From assembly GCA_020638695.1 (NCBI GenBank), contig JACKIB010000002.1, forward strand, positions 62,001 to 126,000: a stretch of DNA of 64,000 nucleotides, written 5' to 3'. Shown piece after piece: positions 44,271 to 51,331 of this stretch. The notes under the pieces were generated by a model. That model did not search any database. It saw only the letters and a program-made list of their open reading frames with translations, and had not been told where the DNA came from. This DNA comes from Planctomycetota bacterium. GTDB lineage: Bacteria > Planctomycetota > UBA1135 > UBA2386. Every line of letters begins with the position of its first letter. Within the stretch, counting starts at the first letter, position 1. Made by a program: the position numbers and the translations under genes.

Positions 44271-45470
44271 TCACTCCACCTGCGCGTCGCGGACCCGGCC
44301 AGGGCCCGGACCGCTGCGCAACAGATCGAAGGTCGGCCGGCGGCCGAAACTCGCTTCGAACCGCTCCGCCACGTGCGATTCCACCTGCTCGTGCACCCCG
44401 GGTCGGATCAGGGCGATGGCACACCCACCGAACCCGGCACCGGTCAGCCGTGCACCGAACACGCCGTCACATTCGCGCGCCGCATCGGTGATCACGTCGA
44501 GTTCCGGCGCCGAGACCTCGTAGAGATCGCGCGTCGAGGCGTGGCTCTCGTCCAGAGCACGCCCCAAGGCACCCAAGTCGCCCGAGCGCAGCCCGGCCAC
44601 CGCCGAGCGGATCCGCCGCATCTCCTGGATCACGTGCTCGGCGCGACGACGGCGCACGCCGGACAGCGCATCGGCAGCGACAGCCAGGTCCTCCTCGGTG
44701 TACTGGGCGAGGAATCGCCGATCGCGTACCTTGCGCAAGACGTCGTGCGCCTCGGCGCACTCGCGCACTCGCTGGTTGAAGTCGGTCTGGGTGAGCGGCC
44801 GCGGCACACCCGTGTCCATGACCAGGATGTCCAGCGCGTCCGCATCCAGGGGAACGTGCTGGAACGACGCGTCGGAGCAGTCGATCAGCAACGCCTGCCC
44901 GGACTCACCGAGCGCAGAGGCGAACTGATCCATGATCCCGCACTGCAAGCCGACGTACCCCGTCTCGGCACGGAACCCGATCATCGCCAGTTCCTGTCGT
45001 GGCAGCCGCGTGGCACATAGCGCGTCGAGCGCCACTGCGGTGACGATCTCCAGTGCCGCCGAAGACGACAGTCCCGAGGCCATCGGCAGGTCGCCGCCGT
45101 ACACCAGTTCGAGGCCCGGAACGCACCCGGTGAGTTCGGCGAAGTACCGACAGACCCCGAGCGGGTACCGCGACCAATCGCGCGACGGATCGCCTCGCTC
45201 TCCGACATCGTCCCACGCCACGTCGAACCCGAGTGCACTGTCGCGGCTGCGCAAGTGGATCCTCCGACCTCCACGCAGCCGTGCGGCGAGGTAGACGCCG
45301 CGATTCACCGCTACCGGCAACACCAGGCCACCGTTGTAGTCCAGATGCGCCCCGACCAGGTTGACGCGACCCGGGGCGAAGAACACCCCGTCCGGCACCC
45401 CTCCGAACTCCGCGCCGAACAGTTCGGCGACAGCGGGAGCCAATGGAGAACAGGTGGAAGGTGGCGTCAT
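44271..45470 (-). CDS. galK: Galactokinase-like GHMP kinase
   Basis: 399 residues. GHMP kinase fold with the galactokinase signature near residue 35 (FAPGRVNLVGAHLDYNGG), ATP-binding PMASGLSSSAALE, catalytic-Asp motif CGIMDQFASALG, and motif 3 RLTGAGFGGCAIAL. It phosphorylates galactose at C1 in the Leloir pathway. The signature differs from the usual G-E-H-T-D-Y: Glu is Ala and Thr is Leu, and both contact or border the sugar, so a related hexose is possible. No other Leloir genes are nearby. ATG at 45470. Confidence 0.87.
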   Translation of the reverse strand: MTPPSTCSPLAPAVAELFGAEFGGVPDGVFFAPGRVNLVGAHLDYNGGLVLPVAVNRGVYLAARLRGGRRIHLRSRDSALGFDVAWDDVGERGDPSRDWSRYPLGVCRYFAELTGCVPGLELVYGGDLPMASGLSSSAALEIVTAVALDALCATRLPRQELAMIGFRAETGYVGLQCGIMDQFASALGESGQALLIDCSDASFQHVPLDADALDILVMDTGVPRPLTQTDFNQRVRECAEAHDVLRKVRDRRFLAQYTEEDLAVAADALSGVRRRRAEHVIQEMRRIRSAVAGLRSGDLGALGRALDESHASTRDLYEVSAPELDVITDAARECDGVFGARLTGAGFGGCAIALIRPGVHEQVESHVAERFEASFGRRPTFDLLRSGPGPGRVRDAQVE

Positions 45471-45491
45471 GAGTGGCGACGAATCGGAATG

Positions 45492-45660
45492 CTAGTGGGG
45501 TGTGTCCGAAGTTCGTTGCATAAATCGTCGAGTCATGCGGTTCGCTCGCAAGGAGCTGCGACGACACGGCTTGTTGGTGGACAAGCTGAGGAGCTGCGAC
45601 GCCGCGAGCGGGCCGTAGGGCCGGCGACTTCTGTGACCAACTTCGGACACACCCCACTAG
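45492..45660 (+). repeat. Palindromic repeat family B, intact copy (B1)
   Basis: 169 bp bounded by a perfect 22 bp inverted repeat starting CTAGTGGGGTGTGTCCGA and ending TCGGACACACCCCACTAG. The inside holds GCAAGGAGCTGCGACGACAC, GGCTTGTTGGTGGACAAGC and CGCGAGCGGGCCGTAGGGCC. It differs from B2 at 50797 by a single base (TAAATCG against TAAGTCG), so one arose recently from the other. No coding capacity. Its right-hand CTAG is shared with the next element. Confidence 0.93.
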
Positions 45661-45825
45661 TGCCCCTCGTCCGAAGTTCGCAGCAAATGTGGCTGCGTCA
45701 GTCGATTCGCGCGCAAGGAGCTGCGACGACACGGCTTGTTGGTGGACAAGCTGAGGAGCAGCAACGCAGCGAGCGGATCGAATGGCCGGGCACATGTGCT
45801 GCGAACTCAGGACGCGGGGCACTTG
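45657..45825 (+). repeat. Palindromic repeat family B, variant copy (B3)
   Basis: 169 bp. It keeps the B core (GCAAGGAGCTGCGACGACAC, GGTGGACAAGCTGAGGAGC) but has different ends: CTAGTGCCCCTCGTCCGAAG at the left and, as reverse complement, CAAGTGCCCCGCGTCCTGAG at the right, an imperfect inverted repeat of about 35 bp. The left CTAG is the right CTAG of B1. Its counterpart in the second cassette is B4 at 50962. Confidence 0.9.
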
Positions 45826-45978
45826 CCCGGACTATTCATGTCCGAGCTGCTGCGATCGCGCGAGTTCGCTGCTGGCTTCGTCGAACGTCAGAGCCTGCTC
45901 CTCGACGGGGAGGCACCCCGCCTCCGGGCAGAACCTGCCGTTGCACGATCTCGCGACGCTGCTCACGAATAGTCCGGG
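45826..45978 (-). repeat. Palindromic repeat family A copy (A3)
   Basis: 153 bp, inverted relative to A2 and A5. Ends CCCGGACTATTCATG and (reverse complement) CCCGGACTATTCGTG differ at one position. Inside are GAGCTGCTGCGATCGCGC, GTCGAACGTCAGAGCCTGC and TCGACGGGGAGGCACCCCGC, as in A4. About 20 bp found near the right end of A4 are missing here. It abuts B3 with no spacer. Confidence 0.9.
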
Positions 45979-46144
45979 CTGGTGGTGTGATGCAGAAACC
46001 TGGGCCACTTTCTCCGGTCCTCGACGCCGCTCGTGGCGTTGCGCGGTCCTCGACGTATGCACCGATATGCCTGCGGCGGCGCGCCTTGCGGGCGACACCG
46101 ATGACCCACGGATGATGCCCCATCTGTCTGCATCTCACCACTAG
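45979..46144 (+). repeat. Palindromic repeat family D (D1)
   Basis: 166 bp bounded by CTGGTGGTGTGATGCAGA and, as reverse complement of the right end, CTAGTGGTGAGATGCAGA (16 of 18 match). The interior (GGTCCTCGACGCCGC..., CGGCGGCGCGCC) matches none of families A to C. It abuts A3 on the left and shares its terminal CTAG with B5 on the right. Single copy in the window. Confidence 0.75.
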
Positions 46145-46307
46145 TGGTGTCGTCGCCGAAGCTCTTCGCATGACTCGGCGAGCCGTTCGGTTCCCTCGCA
46201 AGGATCTGTGACGACAGGACTTGTTGGAGCACACGTCGAGCAGCTGCGCGCCGCGAGCGGCCGCAGGGCCGGCGATAGTGGTGAAGGACTTCGGCGACCC
46301 CCACTGG
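46141..46307 (+). repeat. Palindromic repeat family B, divergent copy (B5)
   Basis: 167 bp. Ends CTAGTGGTGTCGTCGCCGAAG and, as reverse complement, CCAGTGGGGGTCGCCGAAG form an imperfect inverted repeat. The core follows B1 (CCCTCGCAAGGATCTGTGACG, GACAGGACTTGTTGGAGCAC, CGCGAGCGGCCGCAGGGCC) with many substitutions. Last member of the five-element array 45492-46307. Confidence 0.8.
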
Positions 46308-46740
46308 TCCCGGACCCACCGCGAAACCCCGCGCGACAGGCCATGCCCGGAGACGAAGTGCCGCGCCGTCGACGCTGCACTCGAACACCCCACCCGCTAC
46401 GCACTGCCTCTCACCTCGTCGACCGACGAGCCGCGTCGGCTGGGTCCTTCCGCGCGCGGCCACGACCCCACACTCTTGACGTGCGGTTCACACGCTTTCG
46501 CTCGGGGAGTCTGGACTGATGCATACCGACCTCTACGATCGGGAGTGGCCTGGGGGCACTCGCCACCACGCTGCACGATCCGGTCAGGGCGCGCGTGCGC
46601 TTGCCGTGCAGGTGACGGCGGGATCTCGGGTGACCGATTCCGCGCTGTCCTGTCCTCTTCCGCCAGCCGACTTTGTTTGGATCGCCAACCGGGAGGGTCG
46701 ATGGCTCCGAGCCGCCGCCGCCGCGCCCGACTCCGAGACC
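46308..46740. other. Non-coding stretch before the PIN-PhoH gene
   Basis: About 430 nt without a gene or recognised repeat. The PhoH reading frame stays open from 46519, but the 74 extra residues are Arg/Ala/Gly-rich and precede the conserved start, so I treat them as non-coding. TTGACG at 46479-46484 resembles a -35 box, but no convincing -10 follows at 16-18 nt. Confidence 0.4.
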
Positions 46741-48087
46741 ATGAGAGACCCAGCAGCTTCGCGTCGGGGCAAGCCCAAGTTGTTCGTCCTCGACACCAAC
46801 GTCATCCTCCACGACTCCAACTGCATTCGGAACTTCCAGGAGAACGACATCGCGATTCCGATCGTCGTGCTCGAGGAACTCGACACGTTCAAGCGCGGCG
46901 GGCGCGACATCAATCTGCAGGCCCGCGAGTTCTTGCGGCAACTCGACGAGCTGACCGGCGACCTGATCTCGGACCGCGGCGCATCGCTCGGTGACGGGCG
47001 CGGCCGGGTACGCGTCGTGCTGAGCGGCCCGTTCGACGAGCGATTGCGAACCGCATTCCTGCAGGACAGCCCCGATCATCGAATCCTCAACACGGCGATC
47101 CGCCTGCAGCGGGAGGAGCCGACGCGTCCGGTGATCTTGGTGTCGAAGGACACCAACCTGCGGATGAAGGCCAAATCGATCGGCTGCACCGCCCAGGACT
47201 ACCACGCGGACAAGGTCGGCAACCTCGACGAGATCTACGCCGGCAAGCGGACCTACGAGGGCCTGCCGAAGGAACTGATCTCCGCACTGCACGAAGAGGA
47301 TCTCGTGTCCGCGGACCGCCTCGAGCAGATCCGCCAACCCATCGCGAACGAGAACTTCGTACTGAAGAACGGCTCCGCCTCGGTGCTGGCGACGTTTCGC
47401 GCCGATACCGACAGCTTCCGCCGCTTGCACCGCACCTCGGCGTTCGGCGTCAAGGCGCGCAACGCCGAGCAGGCATTCGCGATCTCCGCGCTGCTCGACG
47501 ACCAGATCAAATTGGTCTCGCTGGCCGGCAAGGCGGGGACCGGAAAGACACTGCTGGCGCTGGCCGCGGCCCTGGAGTGTCGCAAGGACTACCGGCAGAT
47601 CCTGGTGGCGCGGCCGATCGTGCCGCTGAGCAACCGAGACCTCGGCTACCTGCCGGGCGACATCGACGCCAAGATCGATCCGTACATGCAGCCACTGATC
47701 GACAATCTGGCGGCGATCAGCAACGAAGCCGGTGACCGCGAGGCGACCGCGCAGCAGATCGCTCGCTTGCGCGAGTCGGAGAAGCTCGTGTGCACACCGC
47801 TCGCCTACATCCGCGGCCGCAGCCTGCACAGGGTGTTCTTCATTGTCGACGAGGCGCAGAACCTCACTCCCCACGAGGTCAAGACGATCATCACGCGCGC
47901 CGGCGAGGGGACCAAGGTGGTGTTCACCGGGGACATCCGACAGATCGACCAACCGTACCTGGACTCTCTGTCCAACGGACTCAGCTATCTCATCAGCCGC
48001 ATGCGCGGTCAGCCGATCTACGCGCACATCACGCTGGAAAAGGGTGAACGCTCGGCGCTGTCCGCGCTGGCGAGCTCGCTGTTGTGA
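46741..48087 (+). CDS. PIN domain-PhoH family ATPase
   Basis: 448 residues. The N-terminal PIN nuclease domain (about 12-150) begins KLFVLDTNVILHD and has VLEELDTFKRG and LVSKDTNLRMKA, which supply the acidic metal-binding residues. The C-terminal PhoH ATPase has Walker A LAGKAGTGKT and Walker B FFIVDEAQNLTPHEVKTIITR, plus VFTGDIRQID. PIN-PhoH (PhoH2) proteins are RNA helicase-nucleases; in mycobacteria PhoH2 unwinds and cleaves RNA. ATG at 46741 puts the start just before the PIN core. The gene lies inside the 5 kb block flanked by the two B-B-A repeat cassettes. Confidence 0.9.
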   Translation: MRDPAASRRGKPKLFVLDTNVILHDSNCIRNFQENDIAIPIVVLEELDTFKRGGRDINLQAREFLRQLDELTGDLISDRGASLGDGRGRVRVVLSGPFDERLRTAFLQDSPDHRILNTAIRLQREEPTRPVILVSKDTNLRMKAKSIGCTAQDYHADKVGNLDEIYAGKRTYEGLPKELISALHEEDLVSADRLEQIRQPIANENFVLKNGSASVLATFRADTDSFRRLHRTSAFGVKARNAEQAFAISALLDDQIKLVSLAGKAGTGKTLLALAAALECRKDYRQILVARPIVPLSNRDLGYLPGDIDAKIDPYMQPLIDNLAAISNEAGDREATAQQIARLRESEKLVCTPLAYIRGRSLHRVFFIVDEAQNLTPHEVKTIITRAGEGTKVVFTGDIRQIDQPYLDSLSNGLSYLISRMRGQPIYAHITLEKGERSALSALASSLL

Positions 48088-48106
48088 CCTACCCAGGACC
48101 TGCGGA

Positions 48107-48649
48107 CTACCGGTAGCAAGCGCCCTGGTGACGCACCCAACCCGAGAGTTCGTCGGAATCGGCACGTGCCGTCCCGAACACGATCCCCCCGTCGCGGGAC
48201 CACTCGTACCGGCCACGGAATTCGATCGGTTCGCTCTCCGCCACCGGAACGCGCTGGCCGATATCGATGTTGTGCAGCACCATGACCGAATGGGACGGAT
48301 CGATGCGTACCCGCCAAACCTGGTGGCGTGCACCATCGAGATCGTCGGGCAGGATCGCGGTGACGACCCCGCGGCATTGCACGACCACCTCGGAGCGCTG
48401 CTCGCGGAATGCCGCGAGGATCGTCGCCACGCCGCGATCGAGGACGGTCGGGGCGGGCACACCGACGGGTGGGAGGTCCGCGCCACGCGTCCCCGCCCGG
48501 GCGCCGGACGGCGAGGCTTCGTGCGAGTTCGCGCGGCGCAGCCAACCCGTCTGGTCCGCGACGACGAGTCCACTGATGGCGAACATCAGCACAATCGGAA
48601 CGACAGCCCTGCCGATGACACGGCGGCCCGAAGTGTGGTGGTGCGGCAT
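48107..48649 (-). CDS. DUF3465 family protein, exported or membrane-anchored
   Basis: 180 residues. N-terminal hydrophobic segment AVVPIVLMFAISGLVVA, then a linker and the DUF3465 core: EVVVQCRGVVTAILPDD, ARHQVWRVRIDPSHSVMVLHNIDIG, PIEFRGRYEWSRDGGIVFGT, ending SGWVRHQG. The fold is an OB-like small beta domain; function unknown. Start ATG at 48649. It converges on phoH with a 19 nt gap. On the opposite strand its start region faces a candidate structured RNA at 48651-48724. Confidence 0.8.
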   Translation of the reverse strand: MPHHHTSGRRVIGRAVVPIVLMFAISGLVVADQTGWLRRANSHEASPSGARAGTRGADLPPVGVPAPTVLDRGVATILAAFREQRSEVVVQCRGVVTAILPDDLDGARHQVWRVRIDPSHSVMVLHNIDIGQRVPVAESEPIEFRGRYEWSRDGGIVFGTARADSDELSGWVRHQGACYR

Positions 48650-48650
48650 T

Positions 48651-48724
48651 GGGCGGTGATCCCGAGGCTGGTCTTTCGTAGCCCCGCCGCCCAGCGGTGT
48701 CTCTCCGGGTTTACCCGGGTTTTT
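48651..48724 (+). ncRNA. Candidate structured leader or small RNA ending in an intrinsic terminator
   Basis: GGGCGG (48651-48656) pairs with CCGCCC (48687-48692), enclosing a GGCT/AGCC hairpin (48666-48683). A CCGGG-TTTA-CCCGG hairpin (48705-48718) follows, with G then five T, a textbook intrinsic terminator for the plus strand. It lies between the divergent DUF3465 and parvulin-like genes, so either a short plus-strand RNA ends here, or it is an attenuator in the leader of the gene at 48818, or it ends phoH read-through. It matches no riboswitch class I can name. Confidence 0.45.
48705..48724 (+). terminator. Intrinsic terminator with U tract
   Basis: 5 bp G/C stem CCGGG/CCCGG with a TTTA loop followed by GTTTTT. 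This is the only hairpin in the window I found with a real T run. Direction is plus; the minus-strand side has no T run. Confidence 0.7.
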
Positions 48725-48817
48725 CGTGTTGCAGCACCCCTCCGCGCGCTGCTTCGGGTTCGGCCGGTGCGGTACGATCCGCTCGGTCTTCGCCAGCGCG
48801 ATCGATACTGAAAGAGA

Positions 48818-49993
48818 ATGCGACGAAACGAGTCCGTTTCTGTGTGCTCCACATTGCTCGTGGGCACGATGGTTTTGATCACGGCGTGTGGGCAAGACCC
48901 CGTGACACCGGAAGTTTCCATCGAGCCCGCTCGACAGGACAAGACGGCACGCCCCAAGCCGTCGAGCACGCCCCGAGCACGGTCGGCCGCAGTCACTCCT
49001 GCGGACCGCAAGCAGACCCCGGCGGCGCCGCAGGACCCGAGCGAACTGCTCACCTACCCGCGCGATGCCGACCGGGTGGTCGCGACCGTCAACGACCGCA
49101 AGATCCTGCTGCGTGAGATCATCGAGCACATCGACCGCAACCACTTCCCCGACTTCGAGAAGCTGTCCCGCACCCCGGCCGGACAAATCGAGCTGCGAAC
49201 CCCACGGATGGCCGACTGGGTGCGCCACTTCGCCGATCTGACCGCGCTCCGGACCGAAGCGCGGAGCCTCGACATCAAGGAGGACAAGATCAAGCAGGAT
49301 CGGCTCGAGGTCTACACCACCGCGTTCCGCCGCTACAAGGACGACTACGAGAAGAACTCCAAACGCCCGTTCCCGAGCGGCGACAGCGCGTTCGAGTTCA
49401 TGCGCAACAAGTTCCAGAAGCGGGAAGGGCTGTTCATCGAAGTCGAAGGGCTGCTGAACACCCTGGTGCCCGACCAACTGGACCGCCGCAGCGTGGTCGA
49501 GTTCTACAACCGTCACCACCAGGCGATGTCCGGCTACCTGACGATCGCGCAGATCTACGTGTCGAACCGCGATCCGAAGACCGGCGCGCTGCTGACCGGA
49601 AAACGGGGGGAGGCCGTCGCGCAGCGGATCCGGAAGATCCAGGAGCTGCTCGCCGCGGACGGCAGCAACTTCGAGACGGTCGCCGCCGAGTGGTCGGAGG
49701 ATCGCCGGTCGGCGAGCCACGGTGGCCGGCTGGAGAACCTGCAACGGTTCGATCCCCGGCTGCCGGCGATCCTGTGCAAGACCGCTTGGGACCTGCGCGA
49801 CGGGGCGTGGACCGGCCCGGTGCAGACTCGGTTCGGCCTGCACTTCATCAAGCGGGTCAAGTGGATCATTCGCAGCTACATCATCAATCCGGATCCCGAC
49901 AACAAGGAGATCCGCCGCTTCGTGCGCAGCCACCGCAAGGAAGTGAAGCTGTTCGAACTGCGACGCAAGCACCGCGTGACGCTGCTCTACTGA
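48818..49993 (+). CDS. Parvulin-type peptidyl-prolyl isomerase lipoprotein (SurA/PrsA-like)
   Basis: 391 residues. Lipoprotein signal (STLLVGTMVLITACG, Cys near residue 24), a disordered Pro/Thr/Lys linker (about 30-75), then an N-terminal chaperone domain starting DRVVATVNDRKILLREIIEHI, and a rotamase domain with YLTIAQIYVSNRD, LLAADGSNFETVAAEWSEDRRSASHGGRLENLQR and GAWTGPVQTRFGLHFIKRV, which matches the parvulin core (SNGGxLG and GxSPVxTxxGYHIIKV). The usual histidines are partly replaced, so it may be chaperone more than isomerase. Outer-membrane or secreted protein folding is the likely role. Confidence 0.85.
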   Translation: MRRNESVSVCSTLLVGTMVLITACGQDPVTPEVSIEPARQDKTARPKPSSTPRARSAAVTPADRKQTPAAPQDPSELLTYPRDADRVVATVNDRKILLREIIEHIDRNHFPDFEKLSRTPAGQIELRTPRMADWVRHFADLTALRTEARSLDIKEDKIKQDRLEVYTTAFRRYKDDYEKNSKRPFPSGDSAFEFMRNKFQKREGLFIEVEGLLNTLVPDQLDRRSVVEFYNRHHQAMSGYLTIAQIYVSNRDPKTGALLTGKRGEAVAQRIRKIQELLAADGSNFETVAAEWSEDRRSASHGGRLENLQRFDPRLPAILCKTAWDLRDGAWTGPVQTRFGLHFIKRVKWIIRSYIINPDPDNKEIRRFVRSHRKEVKLFELRRKHRVTLLY

Positions 49994-50053
49994 GCTGCAT
50001 CCCGCCCACACGCGCCGAATTCGGCTGCGTGGACCCGAGTTGGAACGCGCGGG

Positions 50054-50785
50054 TCAACTCGCGTCGTCGCCGAACCGCGGCCGGCGCAACCGATACGCGA
50101 AGATCGTCCGCAGGATCTTGTACGACGCACCCACTGTGCCACGCAGCGTGCCGGTGATCTTGCTGCTGCCGACCCGCGCCCGGTAACGCACCGGAATCTC
50201 GACGACACGCAAGCCACGCAGTCGTGCGCGCACCTGCATCTCGACGGTCCAGCCATAGTCCGGGTCCCGCATCGCCAACTCGACCAGTCGGTCGCGACGA
50301 ATCACCCGAAACGGTCCGAGGTCGCTGCAGCGGATTCCGAACAGGACCCGGAGCAACAGTGCTGCCAGGCGGTTGCCGAACCGAGCCTGCGGAAGCAGCG
50401 CACGCCGTGACGTCGGGTCCAGCATGCGGCTGCCGATGACCAAGTCCGCTCGCTGCTCGATTACCGGCTGGATCAGCCGGCGCAGGTCTTCGGGGTAGTC
50501 GGAGTGGTCGCCATCGAGGAACACCAGGATCTCTGCACCGTCGGTGGCGGCGATTCCCCGCAGGCACGCCGACCCGTAGCCACGGCGCGGCTCGGCCACC
50601 ACCCGGGCACCCGCGGCGCGCGCGAGCTCGGCGGATCGGTCCTTCGACCCGTTGTCGACCACCACCACCTCGTCGACCAGATCGGCGGGGATCTCGCCCA
50701 ACACCAGAGGCAGGCTCGCTTCCTCGTCGAGCACCGGAATCACCACCGCGACACGCGGTCGGCGAGGGGTCGCCGCATCCACCAT
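50054..50785 (-). CDS. GT2 glycosyltransferase, GtrB/DPM1-like
   Basis: 243 residues. GT-A domain with VAVVIPVLDEEASLPLVLGEI, EVVVVDNGSKDRSAELARA, VAEPRRGYGSACLRGI, metal-binding VFLDGDHSDYPED, and the RFGNRLAALLLRVLFGIRCSDLGPFRVIRR region that in DPM/GtrB enzymes contacts the polyprenyl phosphate. There are no C-terminal membrane helices, so it is a soluble DPM1-like type. It would make polyprenyl-phosphate sugar for envelope glycosylation. ATG at 50785, 12 nt from the left end of repeat B2, so its promoter must lie within or beyond the repeat cassette. Confidence 0.86.
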   Translation of the reverse strand: MVDAATPRRPRVAVVIPVLDEEASLPLVLGEIPADLVDEVVVVDNGSKDRSAELARAAGARVVAEPRRGYGSACLRGIAATDGAEILVFLDGDHSDYPEDLRRLIQPVIEQRADLVIGSRMLDPTSRRALLPQARFGNRLAALLLRVLFGIRCSDLGPFRVIRRDRLVELAMRDPDYGWTVEMQVRARLRGLRVVEIPVRYRARVGSSKITGTLRGTVGASYKILRTIFAYRLRRPRFGDDAS

Positions 50786-50796
50786 CGGCGCAGACT

Positions 50797-50965
50797 CTAG
50801 TGGGGTGTGTCCGAAGTTCGTTGCATAAGTCGTCGAGTCATGCGGTTCGCTCGCAAGGAGCTGCGACGACACGGCTTGTTGGTGGACAAGCTGAGGAGCT
50901 GCGACGCCGCGAGCGGGCCGTAGGGCCGGCGACTTCTGTGACCAACTTCGGACACACCCCACTAG
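50797..50965 (+). repeat. Palindromic repeat family B, intact copy (B2)
   Basis: 169 bp with the same perfect 22 bp terminal inverted repeat as B1 and 168 of 169 bases identical to it by eye. It begins 11 nt upstream of the GT2 start codon at 50785 and is followed without spacer by B4. The right CTAG is shared with B4. Confidence 0.93.
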
Positions 50966-51128
50966 TGCCCCTCGTCTGAAGTTCGCAGCACATGTGGCTG
51001 CGTCAGTCGATTCGCGCGCAAGGCGCTGCGACGACACGGCTTGTTGGTGGACACGCTGAGGAGAGCAACGCAGCGAGCGGATCGAATGGCCGGGCACATG
51101 TGCTGCGAACTCCCGACGAGGGGCACTG
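50962..51128 (+). repeat. Palindromic repeat family B, variant copy (B4)
   Basis: 167 bp, counterpart of B3. Ends CTAGTGCCCCTCGTCTGAAG and (reverse complement) CAGTGCCCCTCGTCGGGAG. It differs from B3 at about ten positions (for example CGCGCAAGGCGCTGCGACG, GGTGGACACGCTGAGGAGAG), clearly more than B1 differs from B2. Confidence 0.9.
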
Positions 51129-51302
51129 CCCGGACCGTCCATGACCGAGCTGCTGCGATTGCGCAAGTTGGCTGCTGGCTTCGCCGAACGTCAGAACCCG
51201 CTCCTCGACGGGGAGGCACCCCGCCTCCGCGCAGAACCTGCCGTTCTCCTTGCCAGCAACAACCCAGCACGATCTCGTGGGGCGGCTCACGAATCGTCCG
51301 GA
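51129..51302 (-). repeat. Palindromic repeat family A copy (A4)
   Basis: 174 bp, same orientation as A3. Ends CCCGGACCGTCCATGACC and (reverse complement) TCCGGACGATTCGTGAG. It keeps GCTGCTGCGATTGCGC, GTCAGAACCCGCTCCTC and the segment CTCCTTGCCAGCAACAACC that A3 lacks. It ends 30 nt before the stop of the 1274-residue gene. Confidence 0.9.
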
Positions 51303-51331
51303 CCAATCCGGCGGACGGACCGGGGTCGGAC

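Noticed and set aside
44905..45822. 305-residue minus-strand frame with repeated LVHQQAVSSQLL peptide
   Set aside because: The repeated peptide is a translation of palindromic repeat family B; it recurs wherever the element occurs and has no coding support.
45492..46307. CRISPR array
   Set aside because: Units are about 165 bp palindromes of different families without short identical repeats or unique spacers, and no cas genes are present.
46519..46740. Longer N-terminus for the PIN-PhoH protein
   Set aside because: The extra 74 residues are compositionally shadow-like and precede the conserved PIN start KLFVLDTNV.
48650..48730. c-di-GMP (GEMM) riboswitch on the minus strand before DUF3465
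   Set aside because: GGGTAAACCCGG and ACGAAAG loosely recall the motif, but the conserved ACGCAAAGC and overall layout are missing.
49740..49760. tRNA T-loop-like GGTTCGATCC
   Set aside because: Lies in frame within the parvulin-like gene, with no acceptor, D or anticodon arms around it.
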